Of a stretch of DNA of 64,000 bases, positions 51,803-63,145 are shown piece after piece. Within the stretch, counting starts at the first letter, position 1. Every line of letters begins with the position of its first letter. A program made the translations under genes and the position numbers. This DNA comes from Isochrysis galbana (Eukaryota; Haptophyta; Isochrysidales; Isochrysidaceae): positions 505,511 to 569,510 of the forward strand of contig CM030931.1 of the NCBI GenBank assembly GCA_018136815.1, read 5' to 3'. The notes beneath the pieces are model-generated. The model was given only the letters and a program-made list of their open reading frames with translations, had not been told where the DNA came from and ran no database searches.

Positions 51803-54043
51803 ATGTCGGCCGCCGCCCCGGATGGCGATGGCGACAACCGGCCTCGCTCCATTCTGGGACTGCAACAAGCCACGGTCAAGGCGAACGCGGGCACAAAGTC
51901 TCGAAAGGCGCCCATAAAGCCACCCGCCCGCGTCGGGAAGGTGTGGAAGACGGTGACGCTGCTTGGGGACAAACACCAGAACACGCCGCGCGTGCAATGC
52001 AACAACTGCGGCGCCACGTTCTGTGGTGGTGCGACGCGCATCACGGAGCACATCTTGCGCAAGTGCACCTGCGACACCACGGCTTTCTGCGACCTCAAGG
52101 ATGAGCTCCTCGCCTTGTCCGAAGCGTCACACGAAATCAAGCGGCGCAAGGTCACCGAGGAATCCGCATTTGCGCATGCGCGTGAACTGGACCGCGAGAT
52201 GAAGTTCAAGCAGCAGCACATTGAAGTGAGCGTCAACTCCGCGTTGGGGCTCGAAGTTGACGATGCCATTGCCGAGTGGTTTTACGGCTGCAACATTCCC
52301 GCAGCCAATCTCGCCCACCCGCTGTGCAAGAAGGCATTCTCCATGCTCAAGTCTGCGCCTGCTTCATACGTCCCGCCCACCAAGCAGCGCTTGCTCGATG
52401 GCTTGCTCGACCACACCGTGAAGCGCTTGCAAAGGGAGGAGAAGCCCGTTCGCGAGAACCTCCTCAAGCACGGCTGCACGCTTGTCTCGGACGGCTGGGA
52501 CGCCATCGACTCGTCGCATCTCATCAATGTCTTGGTCGGCGTCGTCGGAGGATTCTTCTTCGAGGGCACCCTCAAGTTATCGAGCACAGATTCCGAGACT
52601 GCGGAAGCCGTCGCCCAGCTTCTCATGCGGGAGATCAGGCGTATGGGGCACACATCAGTCGTGCAGCTCTGCACGGACACTTGCTCCGTGATGAAGAAGG
52701 CGTGGTCACTTGTCGAGACCGAGATGCCGTGGATAACTGCGACTGGATGTGGACCGCACGTGATCAACCTGTACCTCTCTGACCTGGCGGACATCCCCGA
52801 GGTAAGCTATGTGTGGCGCGTGCGGCTGGCGGCTCCGCACTTACCCGCAATCACATACATACTGCTGACGTACTCACGACCTCCCTTCCAACCCACATTT
52901 TGATGTCTGATGTAGATTGCGGCAGTCATCAAGGACGTGCAGAAGGTGCTCGGTAGATTCTGGGGCAAAGCCCGCTGGGCTCGCATGAAGCTCCGAGAGG
53001 TGGTGCTGGCCAACCACGACAAGGCGCTCGGCCTCTACCGAGCCAACGCGACTCGTTTCTGCGGCAAGGCTCGCGAAATGGGGCGCCTTCTCCGTCTGAA
53101 AGCCGAGGTGCAACAGGTCGCTGTGTCGGCGGCATACGGCCAACAGCGCTTCCGAAACTACGTGCAGTCCGCAGAGGGCACGGTCTCCCAATCAGGCTCG
53201 ACCGTTCGCGGGGACACTGACCCGGTGAAGCAGCTAGTCCTCGATGAAACTGGCTTCTGGAAGCCGCTCGTCGATGTGCTCAAGATCATGACCCCCATCG
53301 TGAAGCTTCTGCGCTTAATGGATGGCGATGCGCCTGCGATGGGAAAGATTGTCTCGAGGATGCAGTCCATCCGCAACAACATCGAGCGCTCCACCGTCTC
53401 CTTCAAGGAGGCGGTCCTCAAGGCTCACGATTACCGATGGTCCTACTTGAAGTCCGACATGCATCTCGCCGGCCACGTCCTCGACCCCGAGAACCTTGAT
53501 TTGGAAACCGACGTTGACCAGCAGTGCGCGTTCATTGCGGTGACTGAGCGCATGATGCTCCGCTCGGAGATAATTCGCCTCAAGTCCGAGGGCATGAATG
53601 CAGCCGCCAAAGAGCTGACCATATCGAGCCCATCCGTTCAGAACTTGGTGGACATGGCGACCGAGCAGCTCGCCAAGTACCAATCCAAGGAAGGTTTGTT
53701 TGCGATGAGGGTTGTCCAGGTACAGGCCAAGAAGCTTGCACCGGCCATCTGGTGGCGCCAGTACGGCAAGGGCGTGCCCGAGTTGGCCAAAGTGGCATGC
53801 TCCGTGCTTGCCCAGCCAGTGTGTGCATCTGCCGCCGAAAGGAATTGGTCAATCTACGGTGCCATCAAGAACGACAAGCGGAACGGCCTGTCGCACGTCA
53901 ACTCGGACCGTCTCGTGTATTGCCATGAGGCGTTAGCGTTGCGCACGAAGATGCAGACCGCTGGATACAAGGCAAAGATTGCTCAGTGGGAGTCTGACTC
54001 AGACTCCAATGTCTCTGACGACGAGGAAGACCTCAAAGTCTGA
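51803..54043 (+). CDS. hAT transposase, intact-looking, 2 exons
   Basis: Exons 51803-52801 and 52916-54043 around a GTAAGC..TGTAG intron; 708 residues without internal stop. The N-terminal BED zinc finger (VQCNNCGATFCGG..ITEHILRKC, residues about 60-90) precedes the RNase-H-like core with LVSDGWDAIDSSHLINVLVG, CTDTCSVMKKAW and GCGPHVINLYLSDL. The C-terminal hAT dimerisation domain is clear (CASAAERNWSIYGAIKN, then LVYCHEAL). A domesticated host gene or an autonomous transposon are both possible: a 9-bp inverted repeat ATAGGCGTT is found at 51718-51726 and, reversed, 54184-54192, but no 8-bp duplication flanks it. Likely candidate source of activity for the hAT-type elements at 8331-9998, although their ends differ from these. 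Confidence 0.85.
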
Positions 54044-54464
54044 CGAGAGAGTCGCGTTAGCTCGTGTTTCGTGTCTCTCGTGTGGGTGTCGTCGTGAGAG
54101 AGAGAGTAGCGAGTAGCACTCGGCCACTGTGAGTGTGATTGTGTGCTCACGCACGCGCTTACTTTGCGTCTAAGCATCTAAGTAACGCCTATCCATTGTT
54201 ATTATGTCTTATTGTCTCTTGTCTCTTATCTCTTATCGCTATCGGTGCGTATATGTGATTTGTGCGCCGCTGTGAGCTTGTATATTTTACATGTTGTTAT
54301 CTTACTATGTTTATGGCGGCCCGCCTGCAGCGGCGGCGGGCTCGCCTCCGGCGGGCTCGCCTGCCTCCGGCGGGCCGCCTACACCCGCCGGCGGGCCTCG
54401 CCGTTGAATACGGTATTTGGGGGCCCTGCGGGCCCCCATTTGTAATACAGTAATACGTATTACT
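54044..54464. other. 3' flank of hAT gene, GC palindromes, no gene
   Basis: Contains repeated GGCGGGCTCGCCT / GGCGGGCC phrases at 54330-54400. Nothing else recognised. Confidence 0.4.
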
Positions 54465-54690
54465 CCCCTAGGCTCCCGGCCCTTTCCCTTTCCCCCCCGC
54501 CATCAGGCGACTCCCCCCGTGCACTACTAGGGGGATAGGGGAAAAGGGCTTAGATATGGTCGGTGGCCCGCGCCCCCCCCCGGTGATCCGTTCCCCCCTT
54601 CCTCCTCTGTGCCTACCGGGTTGGCGGCGTCCTCAGTCCCGACTTATCCTGTAAACAGGTGCGGGACTTACATATTTTTCGGTGGTCGGA
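54465..54690 (+). repeat. Structured repeat R2, copy 2
   Basis: About 85% similar by eye to 50085-50290, keeping both hairpins. It ends about 80 bp before the start codon of the esterase gene, so it overlaps that gene's promoter or leader. Confidence 0.7.
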
Positions 54691-54770
54691 GCCGCCCGCA
54701 CTTCTACCTTCTACCGGGCGCCTTAGAGAGAGACCGAGCGGCCGCCGTCGGAACTTGGCCCGGCCTCGGC

Positions 54771-55721
54771 ATGCCGGCAGCCCCAGCTGTCGGGTGCGAG
54801 CGCGCACTCTCAGCCGCTCACCTGCAGCCGCCGGTCGTCGTCGAACCGACGGGTGAGCACCACTTTTCAGTGATTCTGCTGCATGGCTTCAGCAACCGGG
54901 GTACCGACTTCCTCCCCCTCATGCGCTCCTTTGCCCGCCTCGGCATTGACGTCTCTCGTGTGCGCTTCATCTTCCCAAACGCCCCACGTCGAACCATGCA
55001 CTGGCCAGGCAGCGACTGGTCTAGGCGCGGCTTCGCGGCTTGGTATACCTATTACACTGATCTTTCGGGCCAGAGCTCGGCCGATGCTGATGAGATTGCA
55101 GTTTGTGAACTCGAAGCGAGCGCTGCCGCACTGCGTGCGCTCGCTGCGGCAGAAGCGGCGGCACTCGGCGGAGATTATTCTCGCGTGTTTGTTGGGGGCT
55201 ACTCCCAAGGAGGAACGGTTGCGGCACACGCGGCTGTGACAGAGGGGGCTCCACGCCTAGCCGGCGTGCTGCTCTTGCGATCCGTGCTGATGGCTCAGAC
55301 GATCCCCTCACTCACCGCGGCGGAGGGGAGCCCCACCCCGTTCTTTGCATTTCGCAGCGGACGCGACAACGTTTACCCGATTGATGTACAATGCCGTTCG
55401 CAAGAAAGACTCGTCGCAGGCGGGTGGACACTTGCTGCTTTAGAATGCAGCGACCTCAACCACGCTCCTTGGTCATGGACCGAGTACGACTATGCCGCTG
55501 CATGTGCTGCCTTTGCACTTGGGCTGAGCGGGAATGCGCCACCCACAGGGGTTGTTGCTGGCAGCGGCGGCACGTGCTCAGACCTCAAAGGAATGTTGCT
55601 CTCCCTTTGCCGTTACCGCTTCCCTTACCAGCTCGCCTTGGCGTTCCCTTGCTGCCGCGGCGATGACCAGGCGCCAGCAACAGATCGCAAAGGAACTTCG
55701 AAGCTTGACACCAAGTCTTGA
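54771..55721 (+). CDS. Acyl-protein thioesterase / carboxylesterase family hydrolase
   Basis: Single exon, about 316 residues from ATG 54771; the longer frame upstream (54609) runs through repeat R2 and is not used. Alpha/beta-hydrolase features: oxyanion loop VILLHGFSNRGTDFLPLM near residue 40, nucleophile elbow GGYSQGG near 145, FRSGRDNVYPID carrying the acid and a late His in LNHAPWSW. The FPNAP and W..D segments fit the phospholipase/carboxylesterase 2 family that removes acyl groups from proteins or lysophospholipids. No targeting signal is seen. The last 50 residues (after LGLSGNAPP) are not conserved-looking. Confidence 0.8.
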   Translation: MPAAPAVGCERALSAAHLQPPVVVEPTGEHHFSVILLHGFSNRGTDFLPLMRSFARLGIDVSRVRFIFPNAPRRTMHWPGSDWSRRGFAAWYTYYTDLSGQSSADADEIAVCELEASAAALRALAAAEAAALGGDYSRVFVGGYSQGGTVAAHAAVTEGAPRLAGVLLLRSVLMAQTIPSLTAAEGSPTPFFAFRSGRDNVYPIDVQCRSQERLVAGGWTLAALECSDLNHAPWSWTEYDYAAACAAFALGLSGNAPPTGVVAGSGGTCSDLKGMLLSLCRYRFPYQLALAFPCCRGDDQAPATDRKGTSKLDTKS

Positions 55722-56287
55722 AGTGATGGCATGGGGTCCAACCATATTGGATCGTTTGACACTCACAGACAGTGTGGTGTCATCTGCTTTCCATTGAGCA
55801 ATCCCCAGAGAAACAAGACAGACTAGCACCGTGGCTGAACGGCTTGCAGTGGTTGTAAGATCAGCATGGTTCGTCAATCGGCATCGCCGCTATGCGTGTG
55901 GCGCATGATCGAATGGTGGCACACCACGTGCTGCACCACAACACAGGCCCTCGACAATGTTTGCACCGCTATGTGACTGTCTCGCTACGGTCCCCAACAG
56001 CGGCTCCCTTTTTTCATATACCAATGTTGCCGTATGTTGACGCAGGCACTTGAATAGTTCATGAGTTTGCTGGCGCGAGGGAGCCGATGTAGGTCTATGG
56101 CTGAGCGGATGAGTGCATGAGCTTGTGTGTGTTTTTAAAGCAAGGACTTTTGCACATCGGCTGCGGCTACGGTCGGTGGCGTCCAGTCAGACTGCATAAT
56201 GACTTCGGCATGCACTCGGCTTCAACATACCATAGGTATGCCGGTATGCCATAGGCGATGAGAATGATAGCATTCAGATGAGTCATT
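55722..56287. other. Intergenic, no gene seen
   Basis: No coding frame with signatures; simple sequence absent. Confidence 0.4.
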
Positions 56288-56460
56288 AAAATTGAAGTCT
56301 TGTAGAGCATCTTGCATCTTGTTGGCTAGCATAGCTAGCCACATACACCGGATAAGCCATGCACCAACCGCGCATACCCCCATCGCGGGGGAGGGGCTCC
56401 GTTGCCGTCGAGGGCTTCGTTCGGACCCGCAGAACTAGGAGTAAACCAGCACAGAGCACA
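56288..56460 (-). mobile_element. Solo copia LTR fragment
   Basis: Matches the LTR-type end at 18385-18560 and 39185-39380 (CTTGTTGGCTAGCAT, CACATACACCGGA, ACCCCCATCGCGGGG). No internal region is attached. Broken, more diverged than the other copies. Confidence 0.65.
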
Positions 56461-56648
56461 GACAAGAAAACTCCAATCATGGGTATGTGAAGCTAGACTG
56501 AAACAAATAGTAGAGCCTAGTAGTAGTAAGAATATCCCCTTGCAGCGTCCAGCCCCCACCGTCTCTCGGGCGTCTTCTCGTCGGCCCTACGCCCGACGCG
56601 AGGCTCTGCGCACGGCCCTCGCCGCCCCCTCCCTCTCTCCCTCCCTTG

Positions 56649-57804
56649 ATGCGGTGCACATGGCTAGTGTTGCTCGTGGGTGGTGCAAGCGCCTTCCATC
56701 CCATTCACGTCTTGCGTGGCGTCCGCTTTCCCTCCGCCCGCGCCGCCACGCTGCGGATGGACTTTGGCGACTCGTTCTACCAGGGCTTCGACAAGTGGGC
56801 CGCTGAGTACCCTGAGGAGGACAAGGCGAGCCCACCCCATGGAGCCGTCACCACTCGATGTGCACGCCTGATGGCATTCTTCTCTTCCCGCCCTCGTGCT
56901 TCTCGCGCGCCCGCCCGCAGATCAATTATCCAGAGTACTTTGTGCTGCCAAAGGGCATCTACGAGGTAGCCTTGCCGAAGCCACTTGGCATTGCCTTTGA
57001 GGAGATTGAGGTGGGTAAGGGCGTCAAGGTGCGCAGGGTATCAGGCAAGGTCACAAGAGACACCGGCTTGTCGTGGCTCCACCTCTCTTCTCCTCCGGTG
57101 AAGCATGTCGTTCCATCCACGTTGCCACAGGTGGTTGACCTTGTCGAAGGTGGCAATGCTGCCAAGAGTGGGGTGATCGCCCCTGGGCACGTCCTCCTTG
57201 CGGTCACCGCGATCAAGGTGAGATTTGTGCGCAAGAATTGACTCGGGCGAGCGCTGCAGATTGAACAAGCAAAGCCCGCGTGCATCTGCAGCACGGCTTT
57301 TCGCGCCACCCAGCTCACCTGTCTAATGAGCTTGGCGGGATGGACATCTTGCTCCAAGAGCAAGGATGCGCATGCTTTCATCTGCGAAACGAGCGACAGC
57401 CCGAGTGGAGCATTTGCGCTGTAAGTTCGCAATGGCCCCCTGGTCCCGTTTTGATGACTGTGTTCGGCCTCGATAGGTGATCGGTGCAAAGTATGAGCGT
57501 AGGTTGATCCCAGCTCGAGAGCTGAACTTCGACACGGTGATTGATGCCATCGGATCCAATGAGCCGCGTTGGTATGTTTTCCTTGGCCGTTCTCCACGCC
57601 GATGGCCGAGACCACGCGAATGCAGCTGGACAGCCCTTTGGCAAAACGCATGACTTCACTTTCTGCATTCTTGTCCCTTGCCACAGGGGATGCAAGGACG
57701 TTATCTTGCAATTCGCATCACAACAGGCGGACCCGAACGAGGTTGGAGAGTATCTAGAGCGGATCGAGCTGCCTGCAGATTCCCCTTGGCGAAGCATGGC
57801 GTGA
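56649..57804 (+). CDS. Plastid-targeted PDZ-like protein, 5 exons
   Basis: Exons 56649-56825, 56921-57049, 57131-57217, 57477-57571 and 57687-57804 are phase-consistent, giving about 201 residues. The first intron uses a GC donor (GGACAAG then GCGAGC), the others GT. The pre-sequence MRCTWLVLLVGGASAFHP is a signal peptide with an ASAF cleavage motif, followed by an Arg-rich transit segment, which marks a secondary red plastid. The mature part has FVLPKGIYEVALPKPLGIAF, VVDLVEGGNAAKSGVIAPGH (a PDZ carboxylate-binding-type GNAAKSG turn), LLAVTAIK, YERRLIPARELNFDTVIDAI and GCKDVILQFAS. This resembles plastid PDZ proteins of algae; the binding partner is unknown. A further coding-like stretch at 57930-58065 (YGPTYIFVRRSRDEV) may belong to an alternative 3' end. 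Confidence 0.75.
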
Positions 57805-59227
57805 GCAAAGCTGAGCCGTTGACCGAGTGACCAAGCACACCGCATGGGTATGTCGTGTTGTTCAGGGTTCTTCGGTATCCGGGTTTGGGCACTCGCACTG
57901 TGCTCCAACTTGAGAGTGATGGTACTAGTGCCACGCACGACGCTGGTACGGTCCCACGTACATCTTTGTGAGGCGAAGCAGAGACGAAGTGCGGCGCTCG
58001 GCACCATACGGCACCCAGTACTTGACCGTTGCGCACGCCACCACCATCGGGGTCGAGGCAAGGTAAGCCGTGTGGCCCACACAGATTGATTGAGCAACGA
58101 TACGAGCCTATGAGCGATGAACCCACGAGGTGGTATGGTACAGTTGAGCGCGTGGGAGCGGCCGGGTAACACACGCGGAGCTTGGCCATCAGGGTGCGCA
58201 CTCATCGAGTGTAACGTGTCGAGCACCGACGGTCGATCGCCCCCTCACGTGGCAAACGACAAATGAACTTTCGTGGCGGCGCCTCTGTTCTCTACTTCCT
58301 GCAGTCCCACGTTGGTATACCAACATCTAGTGGGGTGAATTCAAGGCTGCCAAGGAGCGAGCAGCGAGCCCCCATGGCACAGCACCCGTCTCATGCTCCA
58401 ATTGGCGCACCCACCGCTCTCTTGCTTGCGCCCGGACCTCGAGAGTGCAAGTGCTTGGATGTCTGATGCAAATGCTCATTAGCTGTGCCCGCTTCCAAGG
58501 TTCCTCCTCTGACCCTCCCATGCGCCACGTGCGTGTGCCCCTAGCCTGCCCGTGACTCTGCTCCTTGGAGCCGTCTAGCCTCCGGGCCGGCCCATATCCA
58601 TCACATCTGTATGGCATTGGGCGGTTGGGCGGAGCGCCTTGCCAGCATGCCCGCTACCGCTACCATCAGGCTACCCTCCGCTAGGGGAGCGCGGAAGGGG
58701 ACTACGCTGACAATTCCCCTCCCCTTCCGCTCTCCCCCATCGCCAATCGTTCCTTCTTCTTTGGGTTCAGATGGTGCGGCCGTGTGCACTACTTTGGTAG
58801 AGTTAGAGGTAGAGGTGGGGACGGAATGACTTTCATACTTGCACCCAAAAGTCGATGTGAATGCATGGAGGAGTGTCTCATGCTATCATAAGAGCTTATG
58901 CAAAGTTTCAGAAGCTAATTTTGTCATGGCCATGGTGGCTGATATGAACGCAAACAACGCGGTGTTTTGTGTTTTTTCGGCGCAGTGGCAGTGGTAGTGG
59001 CGGTGGCAGTGGCGCAGTGGCAGTGGCAGTGGCAGTGGCTTAGGGACTTAGGACCTAGGACTTTTTGTTCGGTGGATTTTGGCGTGTTGGAACCAGCACT
59101 GTGCACTGTGGAGAATACTTCGTGCCCACCAAACGCCCCTCTTTTGGGGTCGCGGGGCTTGCACCCTGTCCGTCCTCCGTCCTCCATTCTCCCCCAAGGG
59201 CCAAGGGCAGGAGTGTTATTCAGTGTT
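57805..59227. other. Intergenic with one hairpin and a CAGTGG microsatellite
   Basis: 58685-58738 has 17-bp arms GGGGAGCGCGGAAGGGG and CCCCTTCCGCTCTCCCC (one mismatch). 58982-59038 is a GTGGCA/CAGTGG hexamer repeat. No gene beyond the possible exon at 57930-58065. Confidence 0.5.
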
Positions 59228-59262
59228 CAGCACTAAGGTTATACTCGTACAACAAGAAAACT
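59228..59262 (-). mobile_element. Short copia LTR scrap
   Basis: CAGCACTAAGGTTATACTC followed by CAACAAGAAAACTC matches the inner part of the copia LTR at 39320-39355. Only about 35 bp remain, upstream of the ArsS gene. Confidence 0.55.
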
Positions 59263-59522
59263 CTTGACGGACGGGGAGTGCTGGGTGGGCTGAGGCGCGC
59301 GCCGACGGGGGGAGAGTGCCTCGCGCCACCTTCTCTTCCCTCTCTTCCCTGTCTTCTCTCTCTCTGTCCCCCCCCCTCTCTCTGTCCGTCCCCTCAGCCC
59401 TCTTCTCTCCCCTCTCGCCCCTCTCGCCTCTCGCTGTCTCCCTCCTCTCGCCCCCTCCCTCTCCCTCTTTCCACCTCCCCTATTCCCACGCCTTCTCTCT
59501 CTCCTTACCTCAACGAGCCGAG

Positions 59523-61389
59523 ATGCGGCGTATGCTGGCACGTGGAGGGCCAGGGCGCGCCGCGCGCCGGGCCACGTCGTCGTCAGCCGCACGTGAGTCG
59601 CTCGTGCCAGAGACCCTCGCGCAGATGGACGAGCCGGGCGGAGAGTTTGCGGCGGCCGCAGAGCGGCTGCGCACTGTTGGCCGCGAGCGGCTCAGCATCG
59701 AGGAGCGCAAACGGAGGCGCCGCGCGCTCGACACGCTGGGGATCGAAGGCTTTGATGAGTACCTGAGAGCGCGCGAGCTACGTCAGCCCGCAAAGGCCGC
59801 TCCCACAACCATCCAGGTGAACGTCGGACTCTACTGCAACCAGGCGTGCACACACTGCCACGTTGAGTCGTCACCGCGCAGGACCGAGACCATGTCCAGC
59901 GAGACAGTCGCTCAGATTCTGCGGGTGCTTGATGCGTCTCCAGATGTCACTACCGTTGACATCACCGGAGGTGCTCCTGAGATGCATGAGGCCTTCCGCC
60001 CACTCGTCGAGGGTGCGCTGCCGCGGATAGGCTTTTGGGGTGACCACGCATTGCTGTGAGTTCTCTCAATCAGCTTGGATGGTGTTGCGACGAGCCACCC
60101 GCTCTCTCGCTCAGGTGCCCGCTCGCGTGGGCTGGAGGTGATTGATCGATGCAATCTGACGGTGCTGGCTGAGCCTGGGTACGAGCAATTGCCAGAGTAC
60201 CTTGCTGCGCAGGGAGTGCGGATTGTCGCCTCTCTCCCTTGCTACTCGAGAAAGAATGTGGACACTCAACGAGGCAACAAGGTGTGGACTCATCGCTGGC
60301 GGGCGAGTGCCGCAGGTCGCGTTGTGTCGCTGACGTTCTATCTGATGAGATGCCTCCCTGATGCAACACCAGCATGCCGTAGTCGTTGATCATTGCGGGT
60401 GCTTCCTTCATAGGTGTTCGAGCGGTCTATCCGCGGCCTGCGTGCTCTCAATGTCGTGGGGTTCGGTGTATCCGGCTCGGGTCTGCGCCTCGACCTCGTG
60501 TACAATCCTGGCGGAGCGTTTCTGCCACCGCCCCAGGAGAGTAGTTGCTTGCGAAACGGAATGCACTTGGAATACCCGCGCGCCAACCATCGCACGATGT
60601 CCCCGGTGTCTGTTTGCACATCATCTACGCGCTTCACATTCATTTACATGCTTCAGAATCTGCTCTCTAGTCTAGAGTACAACTGAGCAGTGAATGGCCA
60701 CTTCTTTACAGGCCGCATCCTCCAAGCTTGCAACTTGAGAGCTAGACCTAAGCGGAAATCTCTCATCTGCACTGCGCTGCCCACTCGTCGACAGGAAAAC
60801 CTTCACGCAGCATACACCCGTGAGCTACAAGAAGCCTTCGGGATCTCGTTCAATGAGCTTTTCACGATGACCAATATGCCTATAAAACGATTCGCAGACC
60901 TTCTCTACAAGCAAGGTGAGAGGATCCACCGTTACTTCTGTATGGCCACACCGTCTGTCGTTGACTGCCGCAGTTTTGCGGCCCTGAGGTTCCTTCCCCA
61001 TCATCAGTCGCGCCCAGCGATGTGCGTGCCCGATCATGTACCTCTCTCACGTGAATGGTGCACTACCACTCACCGCGGCCGGCTCTATTTTGTCAGGTAA
61101 GTTGACGGAGTACATGCAGCTTCTTGTCGATGCATTCAATCCGGCCACTCTTGATGCACTCATGTGCCGTACGCACCTCTCGGTCGCATATGACGGGACG
61201 CTCTACGACTGCGACTTCAATCTGGCCCTTGGCAACCCCATCCCGGGCTGCACACCATCTAGTGGTATGGGCCGTTCGCAACAGAAGCGAACCATTTTTG
61301 ATATTGGGTCCATCAACGACCTACAGGATTCGCGTGTGGTAACCGGGTCACATTGCTTCGCGTGCACTGCTGGCAGTGGGTCTAGCTGA
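59523..61389 (+). CDS. arsS: ArsS-like radical SAM enzyme (arsenosugar biosynthesis family)
   Basis: Exons 59523-60012, 60115-60281, 60414-about 60531, 60795-60915 and 61097-61389, phase-consistent, roughly 395 residues. The radical-SAM cluster motif is CNQACTHCHVESSPRR (CxxxCxxC). Further family phrases: DITGGAPEMHEAFR, LEVIDRCNLTVLAEPG, SLPCYSRKNVDTQRG, DLVYNPGGAFLPPPQ, LFTMTNMPIKRF, DAFNPATLDALMCRTHLSVA, LYDCDFNLALG and the C-terminal HCFACTAGSGSS stop. These match bacterial/algal ArsS, which builds the sugar-arsenic bond of arsenosugars, an arsenic detoxification route. A 100-residue N-terminal extension rich in Arg/Ala may be an organelle presequence. Intron 3 seems to start with GA rather than GT if homology is kept. 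Confidence 0.85.
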
Positions 61390-61955
61390 CAAGGGACGAC
61401 GGTGTAAGCCTTGTGCCTATCACCGTCGTCTTAGCCATCGGCCTCGTTTGCTGCATAGCACAAACAAGTTCTCAACCTTGGTTGCAGCAGCTCAAAACGG
61501 CGGCGCCTGTGAGAGGTCGTCCCCTCTCACTTGCCGGCTCGTGCATGAAGATGCTGGCCGAGGGTTTGCTGGCAGCCGTGCAGCTTTTACACCTAAAGTA
61601 ACGCGCCTTCTCATCACAGCATCATGACGCTAGCCGTCGCATCGGGCTTTAAGCATCGAGGCGGCTGGTTGAGACAAGCTGTGAGTATTGTGATTACTCG
61701 TTTCTTTGGCGGGGATGACTTTGAGTGTTCATGCGTCTGTGCCACATCATCAGCACGCCTTCGTTTCTCTCGCTTATCTGTCATCCCAGTCATGTGGGCT
61801 TGTGTACCATCATGCCTACGCCCTCATGTTCGCGTGCCCACAATGCTGGGCGAGTGTGTTGTGCCTCCTCTTGTTGTGGTCGTGAGCCATTTAAGGAGCT
61901 CACTAGACATCGGCTATTTACATGCACCACTAAGCAAGGCAGATGCACAACCATT
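61390..61955. other. Intergenic, no gene seen
   Basis: Short frames without signatures. Confidence 0.4.
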
Positions 61956-61959
61956 GTTA

Positions 61960-63145
61960 TAAACGATACGGTCATGGAGCGCGCCTCGCCCCCATCCCAC
62001 CCACCCCGCCGCACCGACCGACCACGACGCATGCGACAGACGGTGCGCAGACGCAGCACTCTCCAGCCAGGGCCACGCCAGCCCAGGTACTCGCGAGCCA
62101 CGATCCGAGCCAAGCCCACAGAGCCACACGAACAGGATGCACCTCGTCACCACACAGGACACCACCACGGGACACCAGCACAGACGAATCCACACACAAC
62201 TGGAGCCTCAGAGCTCTACCTCTACCTCCCATAAATAAGGAAAGCCTCCGGGTTGGGCCCCTACGAAGCCGCGGCACTGATCTCATGCCCAAGCACGTGG
62301 CACAGGCCCGGCCGGTCACGGTCAGGATGACAACCATCACCATCACAGCCAGCAGGGAGATGTGCAGCAATGACTACACAACCCCGCTGGGGCACCCACG
62401 CACCCACGGACCGGCATCGCGCATGCAGCCGCCCTACAGACTACTGACGCACAAAGCAGAACACAAAAGCACATGCACCAAGGCAGCAAGGCAGCCAGCC
62501 CAAGGCACACACATCACGTGTGGTGGTGCGGTGGCGGCTGATGGGAGGGGAGGGCGCGGTCGTGGGCGAGGTGAAGGGAGGAGGTGAGGGAGAGGCTGGG
62601 ACGGGCAGTGAGGCGTGAACCCCTCCGCTACCGCGCTACCGCATGTGGCTCGAGGAGTGGAATGGTGGCCGTGGCTGTGTGTGTGGAGTGAGACTCAAAA
62701 GAATGTTGTGACCAAGTATTGTCGGAGCGAAGCTCTTTCCTCTTTGGGAACGAGTCGCAAAGGCACACCTGCGGCTAGCGCGGCGCACGGTTCATCCGGG
62801 GAGCCCGGAACGGGCTCATCGCGAGAACGGGGAAGACCAATGACGGGCTTGTGGAATGGACGGGAAAGGGGCTGTCGCATCCGCGATCGACCTTTTTGTT
62901 TTAGAAGTTGTTTGCGTTTCTATGTTCCCTCCTTGCAGGCTAGCCACGAGTCACCGTCGCAGGGTCCTACATTCGTCCATTCGCCCTTGTTGCCCTCGCC
63001 TGCCCTTTGTCGCCGCCCCAAGTAGTGCACGAGGGGAGTTGCCGCAAGGCGGGAAGCGAGGGAGAGGAAGGGAAGTGGGCGTGGCTACAGTAGTTAAACC
63101 CGTGGCCCCGCGCGAGGCGAGAACATTAAAAGGTTTTTTTTTGGA
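61960..63145 (+). mobile_element. LINE copy C, internally deleted
   Basis: 5' start TTATAAACGATACGGTCATGGAGCGCGCC resembles copies A and B. A Pro/Thr/His-rich ORF1-like frame runs 61975-62234. The 3' 150 bp (AGTGCACGAGGGGAGTTGCC, CGAGGCGAGAA.ATTAAAAGG, then T9) match the 3' end of copy B. No reverse transcriptase lies between. Flanking duplications were not found. Confidence 0.65.

Noticed and set aside
54609-54770. N-terminal extension of the esterase ORF
   Set aside because: It lies in repeat R2, which is non-coding elsewhere; the ATG at 54771 fits the family start.
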